A stretch of DNA of 64,000 bases from CAYONZ01 sp964405465 (GCA_964405465.1 CAYONZ010000003.1:80607-144606); one strand, 5' to 3'. Positions 26,074 to 35,740 are shown, counted from the first letter of the stretch. Numbers and translations are program-made. The notes: generated by a model not told the origin, from the sequence alone.

Positions 26074-27210
26074 ATGAATACCGATCTACAAAAACCCAAT
26101 CACAAAAAGAAAATCTATAGATTTGTCGCACTTTCATTAGTCCTGCACTCACTAGCTGGAGCCAGTATGCTCATTATTTCTTCTCTTGCTAATAAGATTT
26201 CTGTTCAGCAGTTGAACGATGGCTCGTCTGCCTCTGGCGGAACTTCGATGGTTCTGGATCTCGATACAAATCTAAATTCCGGAGACGCTGGCGATACGTT
26301 GTCCGCGACACCCCCTACGAGTGAGCCCGCAATATCGTCTGCGCCCAAAGAACCCGATTCGACCGCAATTCCGTCGGCAACCATTTCTGCTGCTACGCCA
26401 ATGGAGGTTCAAAAAGAGAGCGAAAAATTAGACCTACCTGTCGCTTCAAAACCGACCACACAACCCGAAAATTCCAACAAGAAACTCCCCAACAAAACTG
26501 CTCAGGCAAAGGAATCTACCAAAACAAAAATTCCTCCAAATAAATCTCAGCCCGGCAAAGACAAACATGCGCCTCTCCTGGCCACAGAAGACGAAAAGAT
26601 AAAATCGGTTTTGGCCGACAGCTCTTCTGAAATTCCAAGACTTGAAAAAGCAGATGAGACTCCAGAGTCACCAAGAGAAGAGACTGACAATTCCGAAACA
26701 GAAGCCCTTGCTGCTTTTCGCGCACAAGCCGATGAATCGGCACGCAAGACAGGTCCATCCAGCAGTCAACGAGCGACGAAACCCACAACATCCAACCCAT
26801 CAAACGAGGACGACGACCAAAGTGACCAACAGGCCAATCGTAATCAAGCCAAGGGAAGCGGAGAGGCTCTCGGAACTGCGTCTGCCGCTGCGGGCCCCGT
26901 AGGTATAGTGCGGGACGGAGACGATCTCATTGAGGCCGACGGCAATCAAATTCCCCATTATCCCGTTCAAGATAGACTGGCCAACAGAGAGGGGACGGTG
27001 GTGTTTCTGGCGAAGGTTGAGGAGGATGGAAGCCTGAGCGAAATTCGGTTTCTGAAAAGAAACCCTTCGGCAAGCCTCAACAGCTCCGCTGCGAACGCTT
27101 TTAAAAAATACAAATACCTTCCAGGACAGCAGGGATGGATCAGAAAAACCTTCACATTTAATCTGCACGGGGAAGCCGAAGAAATTCCAGGGAAGCTAAA
27201 AAGGGAATAA
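26074..27210 (+). CDS. TonB-like energy transducer
   Basis: 378 residues from the ATG preceded by AGGGGAGAG. A short cytoplasmic N-terminus, one hydrophobic helix (about 16-40, FVALSLVLHSLAGASMLII), about 240 residues of Pro/Ser/Lys/Glu-rich spacer, then a TonB C-terminal domain starting IPHYPVQDRLANREGTVVFL. The domain lets it touch TonB boxes of outer-membrane receptors; the adjacent receptor is the natural partner. ExbB and ExbD genes are not in the window. The region upstream (26011) is in frame but lacks TonB features. Two near copies of GGGGACGGAG (26911, 26991) lie in its 3' part. Confidence 0.85.
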   Translation: MNTDLQKPNHKKKIYRFVALSLVLHSLAGASMLIISSLANKISVQQLNDGSSASGGTSMVLDLDTNLNSGDAGDTLSATPPTSEPAISSAPKEPDSTAIPSATISAATPMEVQKESEKLDLPVASKPTTQPENSNKKLPNKTAQAKESTKTKIPPNKSQPGKDKHAPLLATEDEKIKSVLADSSSEIPRLEKADETPESPREETDNSETEALAAFRAQADESARKTGPSSSQRATKPTTSNPSNEDDDQSDQQANRNQAKGSGEALGTASAAAGPVGIVRDGDDLIEADGNQIPHYPVQDRLANREGTVVFLAKVEEDGSLSEIRFLKRNPSASLNSSAANAFKKYKYLPGQQGWIRKTFTFNLHGEAEEIPGKLKRE

Positions 27211-27275
27211 AAAAACGCTGCAATTAAAAATCTGAAAAGTAAGTTGCCAATCAGATTGCTAACCGCAGCGTTTTT
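27211..27275. terminator. Bidirectional terminator after the TonB-like gene
   Basis: Arms AAAAACGCTGC (27211-27221) and GCAGCGTTTTT (27265-27275), 11 bp, starting directly after the stop codon. The long loop contains an inner stem AATCTGA/TCAGATT. T-runs follow on both strands, so it can serve the TonB-like gene and the small gene on the minus strand. Confidence 0.75.
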
Positions 27276-27298
27276 AAAAAATCAGCTTTTAAATAATT

Positions 27299-27430
27299 CT
27301 ATTTATCGCCGAAAAGTTCTTTAGCAGACTTTGTGCTGCCTTTTGTTCTTAATGCAGCTTTTCGCTTAGACCCAGCTGCAGCACGTTTGTTTCGACGAAT
27401 TGTTTCAGTTCTTTTTGTTTTTGAAGCCAT
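27299..27430 (-). CDS. Small basic protein, 43 residues
   Basis: A short ORF starting MASKTKRTETIRRNKRAAAG and ending KSAKELFGDK. About one third of the residues are Lys or Arg in the first 30 positions, as in small ribosome- or nucleic-acid-binding proteins. GAGGG lies 5 nt before the ATG, and the gene sits between a terminator on its 3' side and the next gene's 3' end. No family recognised. Codon pattern, ribosome site and a proper terminator all support it as real. Confidence 0.75.
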   Translation of the reverse strand: MASKTKRTETIRRNKRAAAGSKRKAALRTKGSTKSAKELFGDK

Positions 27431-27472
27431 AACACCCTCAACGCATAAATTTTAAGCAGAAAGCTATGGGTA

Positions 27473-28354
27473 TCAAAGGGGCAACCAGATGTCAATCAAA
27501 TGGCGAGTTCCACCCTCGACCCGAACATCCTTGTCGAACGAATAATCGAGACTCAACCTCGGCCCCTTGAAAGCAACGCCAAGGGTCAACTTGGATTGAT
27601 TTTGAGTCTCCAATCCGGCCCAACCCACTCGAAAGACCATCTCGGGTCGGAAAAAGCTCTCCACTCCCAAGCCATAATTCCAGCGTGACAAGCTATCGCG
27701 GTCTTGTTTTTTTAAATCAAACCGTACTCTAAAAAAATCCGATAGAATCGCATGAGTGCCAATTACATAGGTCGGAATCAATTTTGCCGCCGCTAGAACA
27801 TCTCGACGTTGTCCAGAAATAATATTGTTGGCCACAGCGGCGATCCCTAGATGCTCATTTGGAACCCAAAGAACGCCGAGCCCCGCATTGGTCTGCCCAT
27901 AATGACCTTCATCTCCAATTTGTTGATCAAACATCGCTCGATGAATTGAAACACCATAACTGAGTTGTTCACTAGAACGATGACCTAAGCCAAAGACGAA
28001 ATCTTTTAACGTGTATTTTGAAGTCTCCGACACCTCAACCGTAGACTGAGAGAAGGCGAGCCCGCCCTGAAAGGGCTTCTCCAGATCTCCATCAACCAGG
28101 GCGGCAGCATATTCACGCTTTGAACCGGTGACCGGATGAGTGCCGGCACCAAACGCAAAACTCATTGCGCTTTTTTGAAAGAATCCAAATGTCGCCGGAT
28201 TTAAGAAGGCCGAGTCTGCACCCGAAACCGCAGCAACACCCGCTTCCCCCAAAGAAACTGTCTCAGCACCCAAAAATGACTGAGCAAACCCTGACGGCAA
28301 ATTCCAGACAATTGAACCCAAAAATACGCTAGCTAAAACAAGAATTTTATTCAT
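27473..28354 (-). CDS. Outer-membrane beta-barrel protein, PorV/FadL-like
   Basis: 293 residues. Signal peptide about 1-24 (LPSGFA-QS). The N-terminus SLGEAGVAAVSGADSAFLNP is typical of the UPF0164/PorV-type and FadL-related barrels (an AsnPro motif after a Gly/Ala stretch). Alternating hydrophobic strands follow (LSYGVSIHRA, RWNYGLGVESFF, KLTLGVAFKG). The protein ends in LIDIWLPL. Function is unknown; PorV relatives act in type 9 secretion, but no other T9SS gene is seen here, so a general porin or lipid-transport role is equally likely. Confidence 0.75.
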   Translation of the reverse strand: MNKILVLASVFLGSIVWNLPSGFAQSFLGAETVSLGEAGVAAVSGADSAFLNPATFGFFQKSAMSFAFGAGTHPVTGSKREYAAALVDGDLEKPFQGGLAFSQSTVEVSETSKYTLKDFVFGLGHRSSEQLSYGVSIHRAMFDQQIGDEGHYGQTNAGLGVLWVPNEHLGIAAVANNIISGQRRDVLAAAKLIPTYVIGTHAILSDFFRVRFDLKKQDRDSLSRWNYGLGVESFFRPEMVFRVGWAGLETQNQSKLTLGVAFKGPRLSLDYSFDKDVRVEGGTRHLIDIWLPL

Positions 28355-28408
28355 GTCTCAATGATGGAGACAAAGAACAACGTTGGTCAACCTATGGTTG
28401 ACTGATTC

Positions 28409-29647
28409 TTACTGAAGAGAATCACAATCGGCGTCACCAACTCGGCAACAAATACTCACAAAGTGACTACAGCTGAAGGGGACGGAGGCATTGCCGTTGC
28501 TATCGGGTACCACTGCAAATGGACTACAAGTTTGGGTCACATTATAATTGACCTTCACCCCAGCCTCTCCATAACAGCTCCGACCTGCGGTCGGCTTCTT
28601 AGGAACTACACACCGGTTCGCCAAATCAAGAAACCAATCCTCAGTTCTTAAACTTTTTCGAATAAGATTCGTTTTTTTATCACCAATGGCATCAATGCCA
28701 CGGTTGCAGGCCGCTGAGTTAAGGCCATCGCTCCCTTTTGCATCCGCTGGACGAACAATTTTAAGTTGCAATGAAGCTGGGCATCGCCATCCTTTATTGT
28801 AGGATTGGTCTTTACGATCCAGCATATTGAATTCACTCACTGTATCTAACGCATAGGTGGGATACTGAGCATTCACACCCGTAACTGTTGGTTGGCGAAA
28901 TTTGACATACATCCCCCGGCCATAGACCGAGGACCGCGAAGATCCCACGGCCGCAGATCCATCTCCAAGACTTTCAGGTGATCTTGGCAAACTCCCTTTT
29001 TCAACGGACGTCAGAGCCAGAATCCCTCTGCTAGTTAAAAAATTTCGCACGTCATTTCCAAGAATAGCACTCTCGCCAAAAAGCAAGGACCCTTCAAAAC
29101 GATCGCCTCGTACAGAAACGCTTGGACTGTAGCGAACTGTTTTGTCGGGGTTCTCCACCAGCCATTTGTCAATTTCGTAAGAATCAGAGCTCGCTATAGT
29201 TCGATAAAGGTTCGTGAAGTCCTTGCCCAAAACACCTTGTCCAGAGGAAACATACGGAGAATTAAAATCAGCTTGATCACGAAGGGCCAGCTGAAAAACT
29301 GTGGAACCATGTGCTGGGCTCAAATTCAAAATTTGAATTTTGTCCTCAAGAGACCGCTTTCCAATTTCGGTCAGATAGTTTGCCTTCACCATCACTCCGC
29401 CTGAGCGATACGCCCCTCCACGAAAGGTAAAATAAACCTCTGGGTCGTAGCCACTGCCCAGCTCGTTGCATGACATGTAGGCCAACTGATCAAGTGAGGC
29501 ATCATAGGCATAGTCTACTTTGTTCGCGACACTTTCGAGGCCACCAGAGTTTCTTGCCATCTTTTGCGAGCAATTTTGAAAGCCAACTACAACTAGACCT
29601 AAGATTAGGACTCCAAAAAACGCACGCATTTGTCGTATTGAATTCAT
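28409..29647 (-). CDS. Lipoprotein of unknown function with Cys-rich C-terminus
   Basis: 412 residues. Lipoprotein signal ending VVGFQNC (Cys near residue 26). The C-terminal 100 residues contain ten or so cysteines (RCVVPKKPTAGRSC, CSPFAVVP, FSCSHFVSICCRVGDADC), suggesting disulphides outside the cytoplasm. GAGG lies 9 nt before the ATG. No family is recognised. One exact GGGGACGGAG copy (28478-28487) lies on the non-coding strand and is read as NASVPFS between two of the Cys clusters. Confidence 0.8.
   Translation of the reverse strand: MNSIRQMRAFFGVLILGLVVVGFQNCSQKMARNSGGLESVANKVDYAYDASLDQLAYMSCNELGSGYDPEVYFTFRGGAYRSGGVMVKANYLTEIGKRSLEDKIQILNLSPAHGSTVFQLALRDQADFNSPYVSSGQGVLGKDFTNLYRTIASSDSYEIDKWLVENPDKTVRYSPSVSVRGDRFEGSLLFGESAILGNDVRNFLTSRGILALTSVEKGSLPRSPESLGDGSAAVGSSRSSVYGRGMYVKFRQPTVTGVNAQYPTYALDTVSEFNMLDRKDQSYNKGWRCPASLQLKIVRPADAKGSDGLNSAACNRGIDAIGDKKTNLIRKSLRTEDWFLDLANRCVVPKKPTAGRSCYGEAGVKVNYNVTQTCSPFAVVPDSNGNASVPFSCSHFVSICCRVGDADCDSLQ
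28478..28487 (+). repeat. GGGGACGGAG copy
   Basis: Exact 10-mer opposite to the coding direction of the lipoprotein gene, read there as ASVP. This is a different frame and orientation from the Gly-rich genes. Confidence 0.7.
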
Positions 29648-29859
29648 AGGTCAACACCTCATCCGTCTTAATTCGTATCGGATCATTTTGAGCGTTTCTT
29701 TTGTATTTTTAAAAGATTCCTATAGAGGTCGCCTAGGCCTCTCAAAGTGAAACACTGCTGGCGTTTTTGGCAAATGCTGTTCCAAACTCTATGACCACTC
29801 GTATCAGATTGAAACACTTAACCTTGTCAAGGCCATCTGACATGTGGCTTTTTTATAGG

Positions 29860-30744
29860 ATGAAAAAAATCAGAAAAGCCGTCATTCCAGCAGCGGGACT
29901 TGGCACCCGATTTCTACCTGCAACCAAAACAGTTCCCAAAGAGATGTTACCGATCATCGATAAGCCCATTATTCTCTTCATCGTTGAGGAGGCCGTCCGC
30001 GCAGGAATCGAAGACATTGTCTTAATTGCTGGTCGCCACAAAACTGCAATCGAAGATTTTTTCGACTGCTCCTATGAACTGCAAGACACCCTCGTCAAGC
30101 AAGGTAAAATAGCTTGGCTAGAACAGCTCCTACATATTCAAAAGCTTGCGAATATAATCAGCGTACGTCAAAAACAGGCTTTGGGTCTCGGGCATGCCGT
30201 TCTTTGTGGACATCCAATTATTGGCAATGAGCCGTTTGCTGTTCTTCTTGGAGACGAAATCATGTGTGCTGGCCCAGGAGAGCGCACAGTTACCGAAGAT
30301 CTCGCCATTACCTATTCTGAAAACAAAATGTCTGGAGTGGCTATCATGCCAGTTTCAGATTCTGAGGTTTCAAAATATGGAATCATCGAGGGCACCCCAA
30401 TTTCCGAAAAACAATTTCGAGTTTCAAAATTGATGGAAAAGCCAAGCGCATCTGAGACCAGCAGCCGATGGGCCATGCCCGGTCGCTATGTGTTCGATCC
30501 CAAAATTTTCGACTATCTAAAAAATACCAAGCCAGGCAAGAATGGCGAGATACAATTGACCGATGCAATGATCGAGCTGGCCAAAAACGATGGACTTATT
30601 GCAACAAAATTTTCTTCGCGACGATTCGATGCCGGAGACAAGTTTGGATTTCTTCAGGCCAATATCGAACTCGGCCTTGAGCACCCAGATCTCGGCACCA
30701 AATTTAAAGAATACATAATCGAACTCAGTAAGAGGTTGTCGTGA
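29860..30744 (+). CDS. galU: UTP-glucose-1-phosphate uridylyltransferase
   Basis: 294 residues from the ATG at 29860, the normal length. Starts MKKIRKAVIPAAGLGTRFLP, with PKEMLPIIDKPIILFIVEEA, LGLGHAVLCGHPIIGNEPFA and the conserved EKP segment (LMEKPSASE). It makes UDP-glucose for envelope polysaccharides. An in-frame ATG at 29842 has AAGG 9 nt upstream and is the alternative start; the 29860 choice follows the family N-terminus. The next gene overlaps its stop by 4 nt. Confidence 0.93.
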   Translation: MKKIRKAVIPAAGLGTRFLPATKTVPKEMLPIIDKPIILFIVEEAVRAGIEDIVLIAGRHKTAIEDFFDCSYELQDTLVKQGKIAWLEQLLHIQKLANIISVRQKQALGLGHAVLCGHPIIGNEPFAVLLGDEIMCAGPGERTVTEDLAITYSENKMSGVAIMPVSDSEVSKYGIIEGTPISEKQFRVSKLMEKPSASETSSRWAMPGRYVFDPKIFDYLKNTKPGKNGEIQLTDAMIELAKNDGLIATKFSSRRFDAGDKFGFLQANIELGLEHPDLGTKFKEYIIELSKRLS

Positions 30745-31580
30745 TCAAATTTTTTATTTTGCTCATAGGTTTTACCGTCAGTACCTCTGGTTTTGCCTAT
30801 ATCCCCAGCTCAAAAATGATTTTCAACAGACTTACTGCAAACAGTGGGAAGGGTATTTATCAAATTGATCAAGAGCTTCAAATTCAACTCGACAAAGAAT
30901 CACTGACCCTAAAAGAACGATGGTGGATCGATGGCGGAGACATTTTGCGAGTATCAATGTCGTCAGCAAAGGGTGGTTCGGACGGCTTTCACTTTGATGC
31001 TCTTTACAGAGGACAAAAAAAGATATTTCTCGAGTCACCTGGCCAAGTCAAAACTGCAGCACTTCCAAGCGATTTTACAGAGCAAATTGGTTTTATAAGA
31101 AGCCCACAAAATCTTGTCGATTTTTTGATCCTAAATAAAATTTTACCTGCCAATTTAGATAAAGATCGAAAAAGTGTAACTCCCAACAAAAGACAATCAG
31201 AAAATTTTGTCAGACTCGCGCGAACAGGTGGTGTCGTGACCTGGGCCTTTGGGGAGCCGAGTCCGCCTACCTCTGACAAAAATTTGCCCGCGTTTTTCGT
31301 CGAGCAAGATTCATTTCTATGGCGAAGAATTCGACTAATGAGCCAGGCTGAAATTTCCGTCGATCAATATATGTCAGGCCCTCTAGGACTTCGAATCCCA
31401 AAAGAAAAGACCATTTCGTGGGATAACAATACGATTGTGATTAGAACACTTGGTGTACACTCGATTGCTGGAAGTTCTGCGGCACAAATCTTCAATACCT
31501 CGGTGATAAGCAATCAAAAAAATGCAAACAAACTGCCGGAGCATCCTACCATCAGGGAGTTTTACTCGAGGTTTCGTTAA
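30741..31580 (+). CDS. Exported protein of unknown function
   Basis: 279 residues. GTG start overlapping the galU stop as GTGA, with AGAGG 5 nt upstream. Signal peptide about 1-19 (TVSTSGFA-YI). The mature part looks beta-rich and has no recognised motif. The gene is locked between galU and priA (TAATG overlap with priA), so the three are co-transcribed. That context does not give a function. Confidence 0.8.
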   Translation: MIKFFILLIGFTVSTSGFAYIPSSKMIFNRLTANSGKGIYQIDQELQIQLDKESLTLKERWWIDGGDILRVSMSSAKGGSDGFHFDALYRGQKKIFLESPGQVKTAALPSDFTEQIGFIRSPQNLVDFLILNKILPANLDKDRKSVTPNKRQSENFVRLARTGGVVTWAFGEPSPPTSDKNLPAFFVEQDSFLWRRIRLMSQAEISVDQYMSGPLGLRIPKEKTISWDNNTIVIRTLGVHSIAGSSAAQIFNTSVISNQKNANKLPEHPTIREFYSRFR

Positions 31581-33598
31581 TGCAAGAGACCTGGAAGGTC
31601 GCGGTTGCGGCTCCAATCGATGCACCGCTGACCTATATCAAGCCGGCGGAAATGTGTCTTAAGCGAGGTCAAGCCGTCATTGTTCCACTCGGCGGCCGCA
31701 AGGTCGCAGGGGTGGCTATTGGCCCCACCTCGGAGCCTAGTGAATTCAAACTCAAATCCATTACCTCTCTCGACACCGATAGACCTACAATTCCAGAAAA
31801 TTATATGAGTTGGTTTGAGTGGCTCTCGAGATATTATATTTACCCAATCGGCATGGTCTTCGAACTGGCTTTCCCACCACTTAAGAAAAAAAGTGGGCGC
31901 GCAACTCGCAAATCAGCAATTGTTAAAGATACCGAATACAGTTCCGGCCATCGGGATTTAACAGGTGACCAGATCCGTGTTATTGCAGATATTTCGGCCA
32001 AAACCGGATTTGCAACCCATCTCCTCCATGGGGTCACCGGATCTGGAAAAACTGAAGTGTATATTCAACTTCTTGAGCAAACTCTGGCAAAGGGCCAACA
32101 GGGTCTGGTGCTTGTTCCTGAAATTTCACTGACTCCCCAGTTGATCCACAGATTCTCCGAGAGATTCGGCCAAAAAGTTGCCGTCATCCATTCACATCTC
32201 ACTCCTCGCGAAAAAACAAATCAATGGTGGGCATTCGCAGATGGAGAAAAACAGATTCTTATCGGGGCTCGTTCGGCATTATTTTGCCCGTCAAAAAATC
32301 TTGGCTTAATTATTTTAGACGAAGAACACGAGCCCAGCTTCAAACAAGATGAATCCCTAAGATATCACGCCAGAGATTCGGCAATTATGCTTGGTAAATC
32401 GTTAAACTGTCCCGTACTTCTCGGTTCAGCAACGCCCAGCCTAGAAACATGGCAAAACTGTCTTGAAAAAAAGTTCGAACTCCACGAAATGAAAAAACGT
32501 GTAGAGGATCGGGCTCTCCCTACAGTAGAAGTTGTCGACTTACGCACTGAACGTGAGAGTCGCAAAGGTTCGCTCGATCAGACCCTTCCATTTTGGCTCA
32601 GTGAAACTCTTTATTTGGCACTTTCCGAGAACATTGATCGCAACGAACAATCTGCATTGTTTCTCAATCGCCGAGGCGTCGCACAGTCAGTGACGTGCAC
32701 ATCTTGCGGAAAAACTCCTGAATGTCCAAATTGTGCAGTCACCCTCACACTTCACGGAAAGTCGAATCTTTTGTGTCACTATTGCGACTTTCACGAAACA
32801 TTAAAAGAAAAATGCAAAGAGTGCAAAACCGGAGAACCAAAAGCAATCGGTGTCGGTACCGAACTTATTGAAAACGATCTCAAAAAACTGTTTCCAAGAT
32901 GTCGTGTGATTAGAATGGATCGAGATGAAGTTGCAAATCGCGAAGATCTCGAGCGAGCAATAGAAACCATTGAGCAGGGAGAAACTGATTTCATTGTTGG
33001 AACCCAAATGATTGCCAAAGGCCTAGATTTTCCAAAACTCACGGTCGTTGGATTGGTTCTCGCGGATGTCGCTTTCAATCTTCCAGACTTCAGAGCATCT
33101 GAAAGAAGTTTTCAACTTCTCACCCAAGTAACCGGACGAGCTGGACGTCACCTCAGTGATCGAGCTGGCCGAGTCATCATTCAAACCTACAATCCCGATC
33201 ATCCCAGCATCCAATTTTCCCAAAAACACGATTATCATGGATTTGCAGAATATGAACTCGGCTTTCGTCGAGCTCTCTCTTACCCTCCAGTAAGTCGCCT
33301 CGCACTTTTCAAAATTCAGGGGTTAGATTTAAACAGGGTTGAATCGGCCAGCCAAAAGTTACGACATCGGTCAGATCTGTTGAAAGAAAAGTTTGAAAAT
33401 TTTCAAACCATAGAAGTACTTGGACCAGCTCCGGCTCCACTAACGAGGCTTCGCGGAATGAATCGTTATCAAATGCTCGTCAAAGGTCCCAATGGCCACC
33501 TCATAAATCAGTTTTGTAGGCAAACAATTGGTGATCAATCTTTCCTTCCTCCTGCCGTAAAAGTATCAATTGACATTGACGCTATAAATTTACTTTAA
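31580..33598 (+). CDS. priA: Primosomal replication helicase PriA
   Basis: 672 residues (E. coli 732). An N-terminal 3' DNA-binding domain (about 1-100), the helicase with Walker A GVTGSGKTEVY (about 154) and DEEH box ILDEEHEPSFKQ (about 248), a zinc-binding insertion (CTSCGKTPECPNCAV, then CHYCDF and CKECKTGEP, eight Cys in four CxxC pairs) and the C-terminal helicase motif QVTGRAGRHL. It restarts stalled forks by loading the replicative helicase. ATG overlaps the previous stop by 1 nt. Confidence 0.95.
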   Translation: MQETWKVAVAAPIDAPLTYIKPAEMCLKRGQAVIVPLGGRKVAGVAIGPTSEPSEFKLKSITSLDTDRPTIPENYMSWFEWLSRYYIYPIGMVFELAFPPLKKKSGRATRKSAIVKDTEYSSGHRDLTGDQIRVIADISAKTGFATHLLHGVTGSGKTEVYIQLLEQTLAKGQQGLVLVPEISLTPQLIHRFSERFGQKVAVIHSHLTPREKTNQWWAFADGEKQILIGARSALFCPSKNLGLIILDEEHEPSFKQDESLRYHARDSAIMLGKSLNCPVLLGSATPSLETWQNCLEKKFELHEMKKRVEDRALPTVEVVDLRTERESRKGSLDQTLPFWLSETLYLALSENIDRNEQSALFLNRRGVAQSVTCTSCGKTPECPNCAVTLTLHGKSNLLCHYCDFHETLKEKCKECKTGEPKAIGVGTELIENDLKKLFPRCRVIRMDRDEVANREDLERAIETIEQGETDFIVGTQMIAKGLDFPKLTVVGLVLADVAFNLPDFRASERSFQLLTQVTGRAGRHLSDRAGRVIIQTYNPDHPSIQFSQKHDYHGFAEYELGFRRALSYPPVSRLALFKIQGLDLNRVESASQKLRHRSDLLKEKFENFQTIEVLGPAPAPLTRLRGMNRYQMLVKGPNGHLINQFCRQTIGDQSFLPPAVKVSIDIDAINLL

Positions 33599-33678
33599 CA
33601 AAATAACCTCAAGAATTTCTCTTTTCGATCGCCATTTTTAGGCCTACCATTAGTATCTATCGGAGAGAAAAATCGATC

Positions 33679-34569
33679 ATGCTGAAGTCCGTTGAAAAAC
33701 CACCCAATTGTCCGAATTGTGGTGAAAATAAATCTGAGCTCATTCATCTTGATGTTGGCACCAAACTGCGACTCAAAGAAACTGGCGCAATCGAAGATGC
33801 TCCAGATTTTCTTTGCGAGTCCTGTCTCAGAAACGCAAATAAATCTATGTCCCAAGGCGCAAAACTTCGCGCCGAACAAGAGGCAAAAGAACAAAACAGA
33901 ATCATGCTATGGAAAAACCGAATCGGTTTCGTCAAACAGGGGCGACAACTTCTTGCTGAGAAAAATTATTCGGATGCCGCTGTCTCGTTCGAGAAATATT
34001 TAAGAAGCATCGAAATCGTCTTTGAAAAATCCTCGGGAGAGCTGACATCCGAGATGTTCAAAGACGAGGCCCAAAAAAAAGAGCTCACCATTTTGGCCTC
34101 TGTTTATTGGGATCTTTTGCGCATTTATGACTCGAGTCCCCGATATCGCGAACGACAAATGAAAGCAGCCGAAAAACTTGCTGATTTTGCAAGATTCACT
34201 CCGGTTTACCCAAATCTTATTCGCCAAGCAGAAAAGCAACTCAAGGCTGCAAAAAATTCTGAAGCATACGAGATTTTTTTGCGCAAATCGAATGCACTCC
34301 GTCCCCGATGTTTCATCGCCACAGCTGCATTCAGCGGCTATCAGAGTCCAACAGTTATCTCTCTTTGTAGATTTCGTGATGAGAGTCTTCGCAAGTCTCA
34401 ACTGGGACGTGCCTTTATAGTCTCTTACTATAGGATTTCACCTTCGATTGCGAAAACTTTAGACCGCAACCAATGGGCTAAGCCCCTCACACGAGTCCTC
34501 CTTCGAGCCATAGCGAGATGCGTTGTCAAAAAATCCCTTGAATCACGCGCTCGTCTTGTACAAAGGTAA
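33679..34569 (+). CDS. Zinc-ribbon / CFI-box C-terminal protein
   Basis: 296 residues. An N-terminal zinc ribbon is likely (CPNCGENK at about 11-18 and CESCLRN at about 48). A Lys/Glu-rich helical middle part (about 60-205) includes a TPR-like segment (KQGRQLLAEKNYSDAAVSFE). The C-terminus holds a CFI box, CFIATAAFSGYQSPTVISLC, followed by RFRDESL and GRAFIVSYY, a pattern known as the CFI-box C-terminal domain in bacteria, of unclear role. No signal peptide. An exact GGGGACGGAG copy on the other strand (34297-34306) encodes ALRP directly before the box. Confidence 0.75.
   Translation: MLKSVEKPPNCPNCGENKSELIHLDVGTKLRLKETGAIEDAPDFLCESCLRNANKSMSQGAKLRAEQEAKEQNRIMLWKNRIGFVKQGRQLLAEKNYSDAAVSFEKYLRSIEIVFEKSSGELTSEMFKDEAQKKELTILASVYWDLLRIYDSSPRYRERQMKAAEKLADFARFTPVYPNLIRQAEKQLKAAKNSEAYEIFLRKSNALRPRCFIATAAFSGYQSPTVISLCRFRDESLRKSQLGRAFIVSYYRISPSIAKTLDRNQWAKPLTRVLLRAIARCVVKKSLESRARLVQR
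34297..34306 (-). repeat. GGGGACGGAG copy
   Basis: Exact 10-mer opposite to the coding direction, read as ALRPR at the junction between the helical region and the CFI box. Confidence 0.65.
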
Positions 34570-34573
34570 AAAC

Positions 34574-35740
34574 ATGGCACAGATAAAAAGCACCAAGGTA
34601 CACGAATACGATTCTATTGTTATTGGCTCAGGCTTATCAGGCTTGATCATTGCGCATCAACTTGAAGAAACTGGCCGAAAAGTCGCACTGATTGAGGCGC
34701 AAGAGAATGTGGGCGGAACTCACAAATGCCAAAATACACCCTTTGGAGTCATAGGGCAGGGCCTTTGTTTTTATCCAAAAACTGAACTCAGTGAAAGTGT
34801 TTTGCCGTGGTTGAAAAAGATATTGAATGACACTCTAGATTTTCAAGAGGAGGAAGTGCCTCCGCTAACTTTTGACAACGGACGCTTCGAACCCTTTGTC
34901 AGCTATGGTGACCCCACTCCAGAATCAGCTGCTGAGTTAAATTTCTTCACCCCAAGCCACCGCTACAAACTCTCCTCAGAGCCCCACGATTGGGTGCAGT
35001 GGCTCAAGCAGAGCTTTACGGGGGACCTTCTCACTCTATCCCATGTTACTAAGATGCAAGTAGACGACAGCTTTGTTATCGAAATTATCATTAACGGAAA
35101 CAAACGAATTTCGGCGAGAGAGTACATTTTTTGTGCTAATCCACGACAACTCACACGACTACTTCCGGAAACCCATGTGCCCACACGCCTCAAGCAAAAA
35201 CTCGCAAAGGGTCATTACTGGACTTCCCTCAACCTGGATCTCGTACACGGACACAAGGTCTCTGATACATCTGCCGTTCATTTACTTCGAGGGGGACAGG
35301 ACGAGCCATGTGTAGGAGTTTTTCATCCATCCCAAACTATCGACGGAGCTGAATTACAACGTTCTCAATGGACAACTTTCGTTCCGAGTACTCAAACCGA
35401 TGACAATGAAACAACGGCAGCATTACTTAAAAAAATTAAGCGGCAGATCAAAAGAGCCTATGAAACAGCATTGGATTCCATAAAATTTGAAAAAATCGTG
35501 GTAAATCCAGATAGTCATGGCGAAGTTGGCGCTCCACTCGCTGCTGAACTAAAATGGCCAAAACTCGATAACCTTTGGGTTACAAGTGGCTTTTTTGCAT
35601 CAGAAAGAAATCTCTGGGGACAATTGGCTCAATGCCAAATTGTACTCTCTTCGATCATCGGCATACAACCCTCCGAGCTGGCCTCTGCCGAACTGACAAA
35701 TCACACAACTGAAGAAGCCAGCGAGATTTCTGCTCACTAG
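34574..35740 (+). CDS. FAD-dependent oxidoreductase, amine-oxidase/protoporphyrinogen-oxidase type
   Basis: 388 residues from the ATG preceded by AAAGG. The Rossmann FAD motif is IVIGSGLSGLIIAHQLEETG (about 13-32), then the acidic residue in LIEAQENVGGTH. The C-terminal part has the usual second FAD contact region (NLWVTSGFFASERNLWGQLA). The substrate cannot be read from the sequence; haem, carotenoid and amine oxidation are all used in this superfamily. Its start overlaps nothing functional: the frame extends back into the CFI-box gene but only antiparallel codons without motifs are there. Confidence 0.8.
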   Translation: MAQIKSTKVHEYDSIVIGSGLSGLIIAHQLEETGRKVALIEAQENVGGTHKCQNTPFGVIGQGLCFYPKTELSESVLPWLKKILNDTLDFQEEEVPPLTFDNGRFEPFVSYGDPTPESAAELNFFTPSHRYKLSSEPHDWVQWLKQSFTGDLLTLSHVTKMQVDDSFVIEIIINGNKRISAREYIFCANPRQLTRLLPETHVPTRLKQKLAKGHYWTSLNLDLVHGHKVSDTSAVHLLRGGQDEPCVGVFHPSQTIDGAELQRSQWTTFVPSTQTDDNETTAALLKKIKRQIKRAYETALDSIKFEKIVVNPDSHGEVGAPLAAELKWPKLDNLWVTSGFFASERNLWGQLAQCQIVLSSIIGIQPSELASAELTNHTTEEASEISAH

